Assembly: GCA_956465555.1 (NCBI GenBank)
Contig: OY101125.1
Span: 2,501 to 66,500 of the forward strand
Reading direction: 5' to 3'
Origin: Nitzschia sp. pyKryTriq1
Lineage: Eukaryota; Bacillariophyta; Bacillariophyceae; Bacillariales; Bacillariaceae
Length of the DNA: 64,000 nucleotides
Shown here: in pieces, positions 34,158 to 45,583 of the stretch
Layout of the letters: the number at the start of each line of letters is the position of its first letter
Numbering within the stretch: the first letter of the stretch is position 1
Made by a program: the position numbers and the translations under genes
Notes under the pieces: model-generated
What the model was told of the DNA's origin: nothing
Database searches by the model: none
Seen by the model: the letters and a program-made list of their open reading frames with translations, nothing else

Positions 34158-35109
34158 CGCTGCTCCTCGAATCAAACCAAGAATGCTGGTGGTGGACGCT
34201 TTGTTACTATTTGTATTAGTAGTATGCTAATCGTAGCAAAAGAAAAGAGTGGGACGGAAGAAAAAAAGAAGGAGCAAAAGAAGAAGAAGAAGAAGAAGAG
34301 TCTTCAATAGAATGCATATCTCAGATTATGGGAACCCGATCAATAATAGTTCCGCGATGATGAGGATGCGTTCGCATACTATTGTGATCCTAAAAAAGAT
34401 ATTCCAATAAGATCGTCGCGGCGGGCGGGCGTAATATCACATACCGGTACCAGGTACTGTAGCAGCCGTCCCAGTACCGTTACTGGTGTACGCACTACAA
34501 GCACCAGTACTACGGTATGTATCGGTACAAAGGGTTCGGCCCGCGCGCACACGGGCCTCTTGTTAGAATATTTTTTTCTGTCGATGATGATACATACATA
34601 ATATTATCTTTCATTGGGGATCATCTATCGTCAAACGAAATTTTCCTCTTTCTTGTCCTGCTGCTTTTGATATCAGCAGATAGCAAGCAACAATAAACGA
34701 TGTAAAGGTATATTATAGTAATAGTAATAGTGAATGATACTAGTGTCATGATGCTGGTAGTGGTGATGGTCATCATCATCATCAATCTCCGAGGAGGAGG
34801 AGGAGGAGGATTGATGAATGAATGAATGAATGAATGAATGAATGAATGAATGAATGGTGATTTATGCTGCTGCTGCTGATGTTGATGTTGATGATGATAT
34901 GAAGAAGATCTTGCGTTGAATTGTCGATTCCGGATTGATGATTCCTACTACTAGTACTAGTAGCTAGTAGTTGCTCGCTACTAGTAGAGTAGTAGTGCGT
35001 GTCAGCCATGATTGTAGTGTTGTCAGCTTTGGTACTGAGGACGACGACGACGACTCCACCCAATAGTACTATACTACTACTATAGTAGTAGCTACTACTA
35101 TAGTAGTAG
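34158..35109. repeat. Spacer with microsatellites and palindromes
   Basis: No gene is supported. Contents: AAGAAG repeats at 34266-34300; GGTAC-rich sequence at 34441-34530; a GAAT tetranucleotide run at about 34813-34857; and ACT/AGT palindromes at 34948-35000 and 35059-35111, including CTACTACTATAGTAGTAG twice. The last lie just after the stop of the armadillo gene. Confidence 0.6.
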
Positions 35110-36588
35110 CTAGTCCTTCATTTGATCCTCATCATCATCAACAACATCATGATTATCGTCATCACCACAATAATCCAAAAACATTTGCATGGCTTCCTTG
35201 GCCACATTTCGAACTCCTATATCACTCTTACGGTGATTTTGCAAGGCCATGGCGACGACGGGCATGGCCGATTTTTCAAAGAGGAGTTCCATTACGGTAA
35301 TATTCGTCTTCTTGTTGTCGTTGTTGTCATTGATCCGCATCATCATGATATTGGCCAAATACTTGCAACCGACTCGTTGCGTGTACGGTTCCAGAGGAAA
35401 GGCACGCATATGACTCAAGACATAATCGATATAGGCGGATGGATTGTTGTTGTTGTTGTTGTTGTGGTTGGTTTGTACTTGTACGGCATGTCGCGTCGTA
35501 GGATCCAAGGCGAGATTGGAAAATAAGACAATGACATTGCCCGACACGTACAAATCGCCTGGAAAGTATTGGGCCGCCTCGAACAAGGCTTGGACGCCTC
35601 CCATTTGGACCATGACTTGCTGGGAGGAAGGTTCAAAGTAGGTCATTTGAACCAAAATGCGAGCGGCCATTTCCGTCAGGAGGGCCGATTCCGGACCGTA
35701 TTTTTGCAATTTGAGCAATAGCGCCGGCAACAATTGACCATGAAAGAGTTGATGCGCCGCATCGGCCTTTTTGGCCGGAGAACTCGTAATAATACCGGTG
35801 GTATCATTATCATCCTTGAGTACGGCACGGATCGCTCCCATGGCCTCCAAGGCCTCGTCACAGTTTGACGATTCGACCAAACGACGAATCAGTTCTTGAA
35901 TTTCCTGCTGGGAATAAAAGGCAGCCGTGTGCATCATTACTGGTGGAGGAGCCATCATCATCATGGTCGTCCTACTACTACTACTACTACTACTAGTAGT
36001 AGTAGTAGTATTCGACCGATGGGGTCCTCGGGTGGGTCGATTGGCTTGCAAATCTTCTTCGCTGATACCCGAAAACGTAGGACGCAAAGGCTTGCGACTA
36101 CTAGCAGTACTATTCGTACTAGTGCTGACGACCGGCGCCGGTCCTGCGGATGCAGCTTTGGCATTTTTTCTGCTGTCAGTATTCGTAGTATGAGAGCTGT
36201 CTTCGACGGGCACGACATTCGGAGCACGTTGGTGACCGTGGCTGATACCGCCGCGGACTGGAGACGGAGGAGCGGTGGCCCCGGTGGCTGTTGCTGCCCT
36301 ATTGGCTGGTTCTTTGGCTTGTACTTTTCTCCAACCATCTTCCTCATCGTTGGTATGTAGCATGAACAATGATTGAAACATGTCGGGATTGGAAAAGGAA
36401 TCTCCAAACGCGCTGATTGTTTGGCGCATCTTTTTCTTTTTTTCGCCACCGCGGGGAGTTTCATGATTCGTATTATTGATATTATTATTCATGGTGGCGG
36501 TGGCGGTCGTACCAGGACTGCTCGAGTGGTTCGCCTGATAGTTCGAGTTGGTGGGAGCGTGTTTCTTGCTGGTCTTCTTTGGAACCAT
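35110..36588 (-). CDS. Armadillo-repeat protein
   Basis: A single-exon protein of 492 residues. The ATG at 36588 (MVPKKTSKK) is the first in the frame, and further upstream the frame opens only at a TTG. The N-terminal half is disordered and basic or serine/threonine-rich, with HTNDEEDGWRKVQ. The C-terminal half has helical repeats typical of armadillo/HEAT folds: QEIQELIRRLVESS, LLPALLLKLQKYG, VQALFEAAQYFPGDLYVSGNVIVLFSNLAL, and MPVVAMALQNHRKSDIGVRNVA. Such folds bind proteins; no enzymatic motif is seen. An asparagine run encoded by GTT/AAC repeats interrupts the helices near the middle. It lies between the two inverted PLC genes. The function is unknown; a scaffold role is inferred from the fold only. 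Confidence 0.75.
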   Translation of the reverse strand: MVPKKTSKKHAPTNSNYQANHSSSPGTTATATMNNNINNTNHETPRGGEKKKKMRQTISAFGDSFSNPDMFQSLFMLHTNDEEDGWRKVQAKEPANRAATATGATAPPSPVRGGISHGHQRAPNVVPVEDSSHTTNTDSRKNAKAASAGPAPVVSTSTNSTASSRKPLRPTFSGISEEDLQANRPTRGPHRSNTTTTTSSSSSSSRTTMMMMAPPPVMMHTAAFYSQQEIQELIRRLVESSNCDEALEAMGAIRAVLKDDNDTTGIITSSPAKKADAAHQLFHGQLLPALLLKLQKYGPESALLTEMAARILVQMTYFEPSSQQVMVQMGGVQALFEAAQYFPGDLYVSGNVIVLFSNLALDPTTRHAVQVQTNHNNNNNNNPSAYIDYVLSHMRAFPLEPYTQRVGCKYLANIMMMRINDNNDNKKTNITVMELLFEKSAMPVVAMALQNHRKSDIGVRNVAKEAMQMFLDYCGDDDNHDVVDDDEDQMKD

Positions 36589-37045
36589 GATGCTGCTGCT
36601 GCTGATGATGATGATGATCAGGGTTCTCAACGAATAATGTATTAATATGCGACGATTGATTGATTACGATGCGATTGTTGTTTTCATGCTGATGTATGTA
36701 CGGTACCGTGTGGATGGGAAGGATGGGAAGAAAAGAAAAGAAACAAAAAAGAAGAAAGATACATGTACAGGGACGCGGTACACATCCTACGCTTGGGCGG
36801 GTGCGAGAGAAAATCTGGATCATCCTCATTATTATTTTCTTCGGCCATAATGACCAGAAGGGCATAGTTTTCGAGTCACGAGGGCATATTCTTACGATTC
36901 TCACCAAGATAGTATCACGACTGATACACTGTACATAGATTAGATGATTAGATGATGAGGGCTTGCATCTTTTGCTTTGTATGTGGCACGCCCGCCCGCC
37001 CGCCCGCCCGCCTGCCCGCCTGCCCTAATTTGGATCGTTCGTGCG

Positions 37046-37080
<35 letters not shown>

Positions 37081-37351
37081 GATGATTCTTCATGATGAGG
37101 ATCTTACTGTACTCGTCGTGTGCTTTGAGTACGAGTACGAGCTACGGTACTACGAGAGTATACCGGTACGAGTTCCGATTGCCTATCTTTTGACTCGCAT
37201 CGTCATCAATCATCGTATCACATCATCACAATCAATCATCAGTCATATCCGTCCGACGATCAGCATACTACTGCTACTGCTACTGCTACTGCTACCACCA
37301 CTTCCGCTGTTGCTGCCAAAGCCAAGAAGAAGAAGAATTAGCAGCAGCATC
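36589..37351. repeat. Divergent spacer with CGCC and GAT microsatellites
   Basis: The spacer lies between the starts of the armadillo gene and PLC 2. It has a CGCC run at about 36989-37022 and a GAT run at about 37047-37080. An open frame running into PLC 2 from 37079 contains a leucine run encoded by CTACTG repeats; it is probably UTR, because using the ATG at 37352 gives a product of normal length with no such run. Confidence 0.55.
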
Positions 37352-40300
37352 ATGTGGTTGTATGAAGAAATGTTGGCCAGGAGCGTCCCCCGTTGGCTGG
37401 ATGATTCCAAAAAAAACGAGAAAAACAAGAATCCTCCAAAATCGGTATCCGCCGCCGCCATTTCAAGAATTCCCACCCACCCTTCACCCGCCACGGCGTT
37501 GCGCACCGCCCTTGCTTCCGCCACTGCCACCGCCGCCACCGCCGACGTCCCTTCTGCGGAAGAAGCCTTGTACAATGGTATTCCAGTATTCAAAATCACT
37601 AGTAGTAGTGGTAGTCGCAGTGGTGGCGGCGGTGGTGGGGCTATGAAACCTCGAGTCGTGACGTTGAGTCGTGATCATATGGCCTTGTTTATTACGCACC
37701 ATCATCAGCATCAGCAGTCCTCTGCTGCTGCTGCTGCTAGTGCTGCTGCTGCTGCTGCTACTGCTGCGATGACTACCAAATTTCCATTCCCGTATTGGAC
37801 CCCCAGTAAGGGATTGATTTGGACGAATGATGTGGTAGGAATGAGAGAACGATATGTCCGAGTGTTGGACATTGCCGATATCGATGCCATTGTGGTCGGG
37901 GCCGTGGCTAGTACCGTCATGGAAGGGTACTATTATTTCAAACACAACAAACACAAACACAACAACCACAACAACAACGACAATAATTCTTCATCAATGG
38001 TTACCATTTTTCATCATGACATGGAAGAGTCGTTGAATTTATGGATTGAAAACGCCACACAACGCCAAAATCTGGTATCGACGTTGCAAAGATTGCAAGC
38101 GACATATCGGGCAGCCACACCCTGGATGAACAATACCGCCTTGCTTTTGCGGTATTTATGGTACCATGTCGATGTCGATACGAATGGAATGATTTCAATT
38201 TCAATAATAGGATCAGGATCCTCGGGATCGGAATTTCAAAAGATTTGTCATGTCATTAATTTGCAACTTTCGGAAAAGCAGTTTCAAACCTATTTGGATG
38301 AATTTCTTGTTGTTCAAAAAGAAGAAGAAGAAGAAGAAAGAGGAGGAAAAGGAAAAGGAGGTGCTACTAGTACTACTTCTAGTAGTAGCCTGTTGAAAAA
38401 GAACAAGGGAGAATTGACGTATCCCGAATGTATGCAACTCTTGCATCATATCCAAACCAGGTTGTTATCGTCGACATCGCCGCAAGGTGGTGGTGATGGT
38501 GATGGAATGGGAGCACTGTGGGAACGATTGTTTAGCACCAGCACCACTACAACAAGAACTGCTACTGCTACTTCGACCATTACGGCCCAAGTCTTGTGGA
38601 AACAATTCTTGCAAGAGACGCAGCATGAATATCATACCACCATGGAAGATGCTCAACGATTGCTGCAATGCATGCCACGATTTGATCTCGATGCGGATTG
38701 GAATAGTAGTACTAGTACTAGTACTAGTACTACGACGCCTTCTCCCTCCAGCACTACACCTGTATCTATCGCTCGTGCTCAGTGGGAAGAATATCTCTTG
38801 TCAGAATTCAATTCCGCCTACGATCCAGCAGTATTGCAACTACCAAAGATGGATACTCATAATGAGGAAAAGGAGGATGGATATTGGAGCCGGCCCATTT
38901 CCGAGTATTGGATCAATACCAGTCACAATACCTATCTACTCGGAGATCAACTTCAGAGCAAGAGCAGTGTGCAAGCCTATTATTTGGCATTGGAACGAGG
39001 ATGCAAATGTTTGGAATTGGATTGTTGGGATGGTGATGATAACAAAAACAAGAAAAAGAAGAAGCATGGTGATGCTGATGGCAATGATGATGATGCCCAT
39101 AATGCCGTTGTCTTTCATGGACATACCTTGACGTCCAAGATTTTGTTTGTGGATATTTTAAAGGTCGTACAAGCCTACCTCTTGCAATACCCATCGACCC
39201 TTCCCATTATTCTGTCCTTGGAAAATCACTGTTCTCATCCGTTTCAACGATCCATGGCAGCCCAACTCGTCCAAATCTTTGGTGATACTCTCTACCGACC
39301 ACCCCTCCCCACAACTCCGCCAACCCCTCTACCGTCGCCTGAACAACTACGAGGCAAAGTGGTCATTAAAGGAAAACGACCACCGGAACCGGACGATACT
39401 ACTACTACTGCTACTACCACTGCTACTCCTACTAGTATGGAACCAGCAGCAACGGAAGGGGAAGATGACGACGATCCATACGATGAAGCCTTATTGCAGC
39501 AGCAGCAGCAGCAGCAAGCAAAGAGCGACAAAAAGAAGGACAAGAAGGAGGCATCCAGCAGTCATGATAAGATTGTTCCAGAACTCGCTGCATTGACCTT
39601 ATTCCATGGGACGAAATTTAAAGACTTTGACAAATCCATCGCCTCCGATCCTTCGCATATGCATTCGATTGGAGAAACCAAAATTACCAAGATACTAAGT
39701 AGTAGTAGTAGTAGTAAAGGTGGTGGAGGTGCAGACAAGGCCAAGTCGTGGAGAGAATACAATCAACAACACATGACTCGTACGTATCCCGCTGGCTTTC
39801 GCATCGATTCGTCCAATTACAATCCCATCGTCGCCTGGGCCATGGGATGTCAATTGGTCGCCTTGAACTTTCAGACGCATGATACACCATTATTGTTGAA
39901 TGATGGAAGGTTTCGACAAGCCGGCAATTGTGGATATGTCCGGAAACCTCCGAGTGTCATGGGGAGAGGATCATCAGTTTCTACTACTATTACTACTACT
40001 ACTACTACGCCCAAGACGGTCCGAATTCAGATTCTGAGTGGGCATTGCTTGCCCAAACCCAAGGGAGTCAAAGCAGGAGAAGTGATTGACCCATACGTCA
40101 AGATAGAACTACACGATGTTCGTACTACTATCGTCGATGATGATCATGATGATGATGAAGAGAATCATAGCAACCACAACACGAACAGCAAGGAAGAGTA
40201 TTGCTTTGATGAGGGCAAGACGAGTGCCGTCAAGAACAATGGATTCTGTCCATCGTGGATCAACGACGACAAAGCAAAGGTAGTATTTCACGTCCAGCAG

Positions 40301-40498
40301 CCGGACGTTGCCATGGTCCTCTTTCAAGTATTGGATGAAGATTTGGGTTTGGACGATAAGATTGCGAGCGCTGCAATACCAGTCAATGCACTACGGGAAG
40401 GGTATCGATCCGTCCAATTGTTCAGCGGTCACAAATCGAACAAGCGCTCGGGCCCGTTTGAGTATGCGACACTCTTCGTGCGTATTGACTTTTTGTAA
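37352..40498 (+). CDS. Phosphoinositide phospholipase C, copy 2, catalytic residues intact
   Basis: A 1048-residue PI-PLC in one exon starting MWLYEEM. It has a PH-like region (SRDHMALFI, VTIFHHDMEESLNLWIE) and an EF-hand-like loop (DVDTNGMIS). The X domain has SHNTYLLGDQ (first catalytic His), CLELDCWDG (Ca2+ ligands), VFHGHTLTSKI (second catalytic His) and ILSLENHCS. Next come KVVIKGK (phosphate-binding lysines), the Y domain (GFRIDSSNYNP) and a C2 domain (SGHCLPKPKG). All the usual catalytic residues are present, so it should hydrolyse PIP2 in a Ca2+-dependent way. Polyalanine, polyhistidine and serine/threonine runs arise from triplet repeats between the domains. It is the inverted paralogue of copy 1. 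From 39599 to 40572, past the stop, the two are almost identical, whereas the 5' two thirds are clearly diverged. Confidence 0.94.
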   Translation: MWLYEEMLARSVPRWLDDSKKNEKNKNPPKSVSAAAISRIPTHPSPATALRTALASATATAATADVPSAEEALYNGIPVFKITSSSGSRSGGGGGGAMKPRVVTLSRDHMALFITHHHQHQQSSAAAAASAAAAAATAAMTTKFPFPYWTPSKGLIWTNDVVGMRERYVRVLDIADIDAIVVGAVASTVMEGYYYFKHNKHKHNNHNNNDNNSSSMVTIFHHDMEESLNLWIENATQRQNLVSTLQRLQATYRAATPWMNNTALLLRYLWYHVDVDTNGMISISIIGSGSSGSEFQKICHVINLQLSEKQFQTYLDEFLVVQKEEEEEERGGKGKGGATSTTSSSSLLKKNKGELTYPECMQLLHHIQTRLLSSTSPQGGGDGDGMGALWERLFSTSTTTTRTATATSTITAQVLWKQFLQETQHEYHTTMEDAQRLLQCMPRFDLDADWNSSTSTSTSTTTPSPSSTTPVSIARAQWEEYLLSEFNSAYDPAVLQLPKMDTHNEEKEDGYWSRPISEYWINTSHNTYLLGDQLQSKSSVQAYYLALERGCKCLELDCWDGDDNKNKKKKKHGDADGNDDDAHNAVVFHGHTLTSKILFVDILKVVQAYLLQYPSTLPIILSLENHCSHPFQRSMAAQLVQIFGDTLYRPPLPTTPPTPLPSPEQLRGKVVIKGKRPPEPDDTTTTATTTATPTSMEPAATEGEDDDDPYDEALLQQQQQQQAKSDKKKDKKEASSSHDKIVPELAALTLFHGTKFKDFDKSIASDPSHMHSIGETKITKILSSSSSSKGGGGADKAKSWREYNQQHMTRTYPAGFRIDSSNYNPIVAWAMGCQLVALNFQTHDTPLLLNDGRFRQAGNCGYVRKPPSVMGRGSSVSTTITTTTTTPKTVRIQILSGHCLPKPKGVKAGEVIDPYVKIELHDVRTTIVDDDHDDDEENHSNHNTNSKEEYCFDEGKTSAVKNNGFCPSWINDDKAKVVFHVQQPDVAMVLFQVLDEDLGLDDKIASAAIPVNALREGYRSVQLFSGHKSNKRSGPFEYATLFVRIDFL

Positions 40499-41057
40499 TG
40501 ATCATGATGCATCTCCTCTTTGCTGCAGGAAAGTCGTCCCGCCGTCGCCAACACGAGGATGAGTGAAGAATCGGTTAGCACTAGTAGTAGTACACTACTT
40601 CTATAAGTAGACCTACTGCTAGGGCATTATATTTCGAATTTCCAGTAGTCTACTCCTCATCTAGAATTACTCTACTAGCTAGTAGTAGTAGTCGTAGTAG
40701 TTTGAGAGGAACTGTTCGACGAAGATTTGGAGATTTCTGTCCGCCTGTCCATAATACGATGGACGTTATTTGGACGTTACGCCATCCCTCCCACGGAATG
40801 ATTTTTGAACCGCCGAAAAAAGCACGAACGAACGAACGGAGATCGACCACCATGCAATGGCCATTTTTGGCCGCCCTCACCATGCAGGCATTCAGCACAT
40901 GCACACAACATCATACACATACACATAGTTCGTAGTACAACATCTACTCCCTGTTACCAGGTTTTGTTTGTGACTGATTGATTGATTGATTCATTGATCT
41001 ATATTCTTTCATCATCCAGGTCGTACTACTTGCACTTGTACAGTACTAGTACTCATT
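40499..41057. repeat. Spacer with dispersed repeat copy B
   Basis: No gene is supported. The first 74 bases match the 3' flank of PLC 1. A perfect palindrome CTACTAGCTAGTAG lies at 40672-40685. The dispersed repeat copy at 40760-40815 is the reverse complement of 28552-28613 with a few changes. ATTG and CACAT short repeats follow. Confidence 0.6.
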
Positions 41058-42631
41058 ATGAATCATCATCAACAGCATCAGCATCAGCATCATCAGCATC
41101 CAAGCAGCATGCCCGGTAGCGGAGGCAGGAGCAGCAGTAGCACCAGCAGCAGCATTGGTGACAACTACAAGACGTTGCTTCGTTCGACTGGCGTGGCCGT
41201 GGACACGTTGGAATATCTCTGGAACGATAATGTCAATGCCAATGGCGAGGATGGCGACGAAGATCTCTTGAATAGTAGTAGTCCTCTCAAACAGCAACAA
41301 CAACAACAACAACAAGAGTTCTTCTTGCGTGCCACGGCCACCTCGTCGACGGAAGAATCCTCCTCCTCCACGTCCTCCTCATCCTCATCGTCTGACGAGG
41401 ATAACGCTGCTGCTACTGCTGCTATTGTTGCTGCTGCTGTTGCTGCTGTTGCTGCTTCTCGCAATCAAAAGTACAACATGACGCCTCGAGTAGAAGACTA
41501 TAACAACGATCCGATCAAGGGTGATGATGGATCGAAGAAGTCAGCATCAACAGCAGCATCGTCTCCTCCCAGCAAAAGCAAAAGCAGCCGCAAAAGCAAC
41601 AGCAGCAGCAGCAGCAACACCACCAAGGATCGTCCTAATACTACGAATACTTCTCCTCTTTTGAACAAGGAATGGAAGAGTCGGTTTCAACGAGCTACTG
41701 CTTCTGCTGCTGCTGCTGCTGCTACGAATATGGCAGCAGCTGCTAGTAGCCAACAACAACAACAACAACAACAACAACAACTGGCGCGTGGCAGTACGAC
41801 TACTCCTACGTCTACTACTGCTACTACTACTACAAGTACTACTACCAGTGGTGCCACCACCAGCAGTAGGAGTAGGAGTAGAGGCAACAACACTCCCGCC
41901 TCGATTTATCAAAAGTCGTCCGAGTATCCCAAAAATGTTCGATTTCTTGCTGCGACCAAAATTCCCAGTCCTACTACTAGTAGTACAAGTACCAGAAGAA
42001 GCACCACTAGTAGTTCTACAACTAGTAGTGGTGGTGGTGGCAAGCTTGTTTCTCCTCCCATGACGCCCAGTCCAAAAGGAGGAATTCCTACAAGTTCTAC
42101 TACTTCGAATACTGCTACTACTACTACTCGAAGGAGCACTCCATTTTCCAAAAAGAGCAACATTTTGACCACTCCTCCTCAAAGAACTGCTGCTACACCC
42201 AATCACTATCTGTTGTGGACGAGCAACAGCCCAAATACTACTACTAGTAGTAGTACCCTCATGATGAATACACCTTCACCCAAATCATCATCATCGTCAT
42301 CATCATCATCACCATCCATATCATTACTATCACCGGAACAATGGCAAGGGATACAACAACGCAATTCGGTATTGGATCAGGCATGGCAAGAACAACAATC
42401 GCAAAGCCAAGTATTGCAACAACAATTGGATACCTATCAAGAAAAGCATCATCATCATCATGATTCTTCTCCGCAACAACAACAACAACAACAGCTACAT
42501 GCTCGGGAAATGGAACAGTTGCGTCAACTGCATCAAGCTCAACTTCAAGCCATGCAACGAGAACATTGGCGAGCCAAGAAAGAATATCAAGACGAGATGA
42601 ACGCACAACTTGCCCAGGCGCAGAAAGAACT

Positions 42632-42662
<31 letters not shown>

Positions 42663-44585
42663 ATGGAGGAGGATTACCACGATCAGCATGAGGCGGCGGA
42701 ACTTGATCGAGCAGCACGGGATCAAATCCAAGAGCTGCAACTGCAAAACGAGCAGATGAAAATAGAGCTCCAAGAGGTGAAACGACAAAAGGAGCTTCAC
42801 GAGGCAGAGCTAGATCAAGCACGGGATCAAATCGAGGAACTGCAAGACTTGCAAGAACAGACCCAGGCACAACTGGAACAGGCCCAATCACAAAATGTGG
42901 AACTGGAAGAGATGCAAGCGGAATTGACCTTGGAACTCGAGCAAGCCTTGTTGCAAACCAATAAGAATAACAATAACAATAATGACTTGGAAATGCGATT
43001 GGAGCAAGTCATTCGTGAAAAAGACGAACTCGATCAACTTCAACAAGAAACAGTCCTGGAACTCGAACGAACGGTCGAGCAGAACGGACAACTTCAGGAT
43101 GCTCTCGAACTACAAGCCCATCAACTACAAGATCTTCAAGACCGATATGAGACTTTGGAACGACGCGAATTCGAACATATTAGTAATACCACGACTACTA
43201 GTGCTGCTGCTGCTGCTTCGCCTGGCATCCTCCGACAGGATGCGTCTCTCTCCATGGCATTCTCGACTGATGGCGTCCAGTCTCATATGGCCAAGCTTCA
43301 ACACTTTCATGCAGAAGAATTGGAAGGAATGGAACGTCAAATGCAAAATGCCACCATGTTGTTGCAGGAACGGTCCTCTCAAAACTATTCGACGGGTACT
43401 GCTGGCCATCATCATGGTGATGCTGCTGCTGCTGATGATGATGATGATGACGATGACCAAGATGATTCCTTGGATTTGAGCCTGTCGGCCTGTGGCGAAA
43501 ACATCGACAAGGGTACTCATAACAATCCTGCTGCCACCAGTCCCTACTCCAAATTCTCTCCTCTGTTGGACGCCTTGTCGCCCATCATGCCTGATCCCAT
43601 CCATACTCCAGATTCGAGCAGAGTCCATGATTATAATGATTATAATGATCATGATGAAGTGGCAACATTGGGCTCGGCTCCACCTACGCCTCGCATTGAC
43701 GATCTCATTGACGAACTCGGTGAAATGGATCAAGAGCGAACGAATTTGTTGGATCAAATGAGTCGCTACCAAGAAGAAGATTTGGATTACCGGCGACGCA
43801 CCACTCCTACAACTAGTAGGACTATTACTCATCGAAACCGCAACCACAACAACAACAACAACAAAAACAACGAGAGTGTTGAGGAGGAGTCCATGTTGGA
43901 TGCCACTTTGGATCTTCTCCATCGAATGAAGGACTTGCTGAACTCTCCACCCAATGCTGCTGCTACAACAAGGACTGGCGAAACGTCCATTATCCTCTTG
44001 GATGAAAAGGAAACTTCCGTATTGGAACAACTGGAAGTGTTGAGTGAAATGATGGGATACCATAGCGATAGTGACGACGATGGTGATGAAGGAGAACTGG
44101 GATCGTTGGCCCTGCCGACACTTGTCCATGACGAGGAAAGCGCACTAATGGGTGTCGACGCACCTACTACTACTACTACTTCTACTACTACGAGTATGCC
44201 TGCCGACCATCATACACCTCAAGAGAATTCGCTGCTGGTCGATCCATCAATTGCCAGTGCCGGTAACACTGCCGCCTCAGCATTAGCAGCATCAGCATCA
44301 GCATCATCGGCCGCAGTGCAAGTATGGTCCGATTTGGTATCGGAACTCAAACGTCACGTTGCCTTCTTGGAATTCGATCGTTCCGAAGTGGTTCGTACGA
44401 CCCAAGCCTACTTGGATGAAGAACGAGCCATGATGGATCTCAAGATCCAAGCGGCAGCTGCCACTGCCCGCAGGGAAGGGTACGAACGAGCCCAGGCGAC
44501 GGCCAAACAGCAACACTACAACAACATGTCGCTCTGCCCGGTCTGTCAAGAAGAACGAATGAATCAAAGCATCGTGTCGTGCTAG
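41058..44585 (+). CDS. Large low-complexity coiled-coil protein, function unknown
   Basis: A 1175-residue single-exon protein I do not recognise. Residues 1-430 are serine/threonine-, alanine- and glutamine-rich, with many triplet-encoded runs and basic patches. About 435-760 is heptad-rich coiled coil (for example LELEQALLQTNKN, MRLEQVIREKDELDQLQ, ELQDLQEQTQAQLEQAQ). Then come aspartate-rich sequence, a DLIDELGEMDQERTNLLDQM helix, and a C-terminal helix (VWSDLVSELKRHVAFLEFDRSEV) ending in LCPVCQEERMNQSIVSC. The closing CPVC...C is too short for a complete zinc finger but could bind metal in a dimer. A structural or cytoskeletal role is possible, but this is a guess from composition. Confidence 0.7.
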
Positions 44586-44752
44586 TAGAGTACTAGTAGG
44601 TAGATGAATGAACAATACTATTTATCAAGTTGCCGGTATATAAAAGGAACTATAACTAATATTAGAATGATATATCATTGTCCTTCATTTCTTTCTTTCT
44701 TTCTTTTCTGTCCCTTTTCCTCCTCTTTCTCATTTTATTTTTTTAGAAATAA

Positions 44753-45583
44753 TTAAAATAATCCAAAAAACTTGCCCTTTTTCAATTTGAGTTCATCCTG
44801 TTCCAATTCTTCCAGCAAGGCATCCTTTTTGGCTTGGGCGGCCCTGCGGGCATCGTCGGCGGCCTTTTTTTGGGCCGTCGTCGTTGCCGCCTTTTTCTTA
44901 TAGGCCGTAGGCGATTCCAACACTAGCTTGACGGTCGGTCCCGCACGGACCCGAATGGCGGCCAAGACGCGGGTCAAACCGACGCCACGGGTGCTCCACA
45001 TGTCATCTCCAAACGTCGCACTGCACATGGTAACGATATCGCCCTCTTTGACCTAGTAGTATTAAAAAAAGGAATGTAAAAAGAAATCAAAGAAAGACCA
45101 ACAATGAGAACGCCGTGCGAATCTATGGCCGTCCTTCCTTTCCTTTTCTTTTCTTTCAACCCACGATACCCAACGTTCCACCACTCGCTCCTATGCCGTT
45201 CGCTTCGCTTGACGTACCTTTCCAGTTCGTGCCGCATTTCCCTTGGGAGCCACAGTTTCGACGTAGACATTGCCCTTGTCGTCCGCATTCAATACGAGAC
45301 CCAAGGGACGCATCAATTCCACCACCGTGTCATCACTGGACGCCGATCGAGATTGGCGGGCCCATCGCATCAAATTCTCCTCTTCGCTCTTATCGTCCGC
45401 ATTGCTTTTTTTGGCCATGGCCAGTGCTGAAGGAGCGATAAGAACCACAGAAGACGACGACGACCTGCTGCTGCTTTTCGGCGACGCCATAAAGGCCGTC
45501 ACTGCATGCAGATGATGTGCTCCCAAAATAAGCATCAGAAACGTCCTTAGTAAGAAGAATCGAGGTGATGATGTCGACAACAT
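44753..45583 (-). CDS. Small PDZ-domain protein, probably plastid-targeted
   Basis: Two exons, 45583-45218 and 45052-44753, with a 165-bp GT-AG intron; 221 residues. The N-terminus is a signal peptide (FFLLRTFLMLILGAHHLHAV) followed by TAFMASPKSSSRSSSSS, which fits the diatom bipartite plastid signal (AF|M motif, then a serine-rich transit region). The core, about residues 85-170, reads as a PDZ domain: VVELMRPLGLVLNADDKGNVYVETVAPKGNAARTGKVKEGDIVTM...VLAAIRVRAGPTVKLVLE, but with no protease domain. The C-terminus is a lysine/alanine/glutamate-rich helix ending in KFFGLF. Its likely role is as an adaptor in the plastid; the partner is unknown. Confidence 0.8.

Noticed and set aside
37079-37351. 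N-terminal extension of PLC 2 with a leucine run
   Set aside because: The leucines come from CTACTG repeats; the ATG at 37352 gives a PLC of the same size as copy 1.
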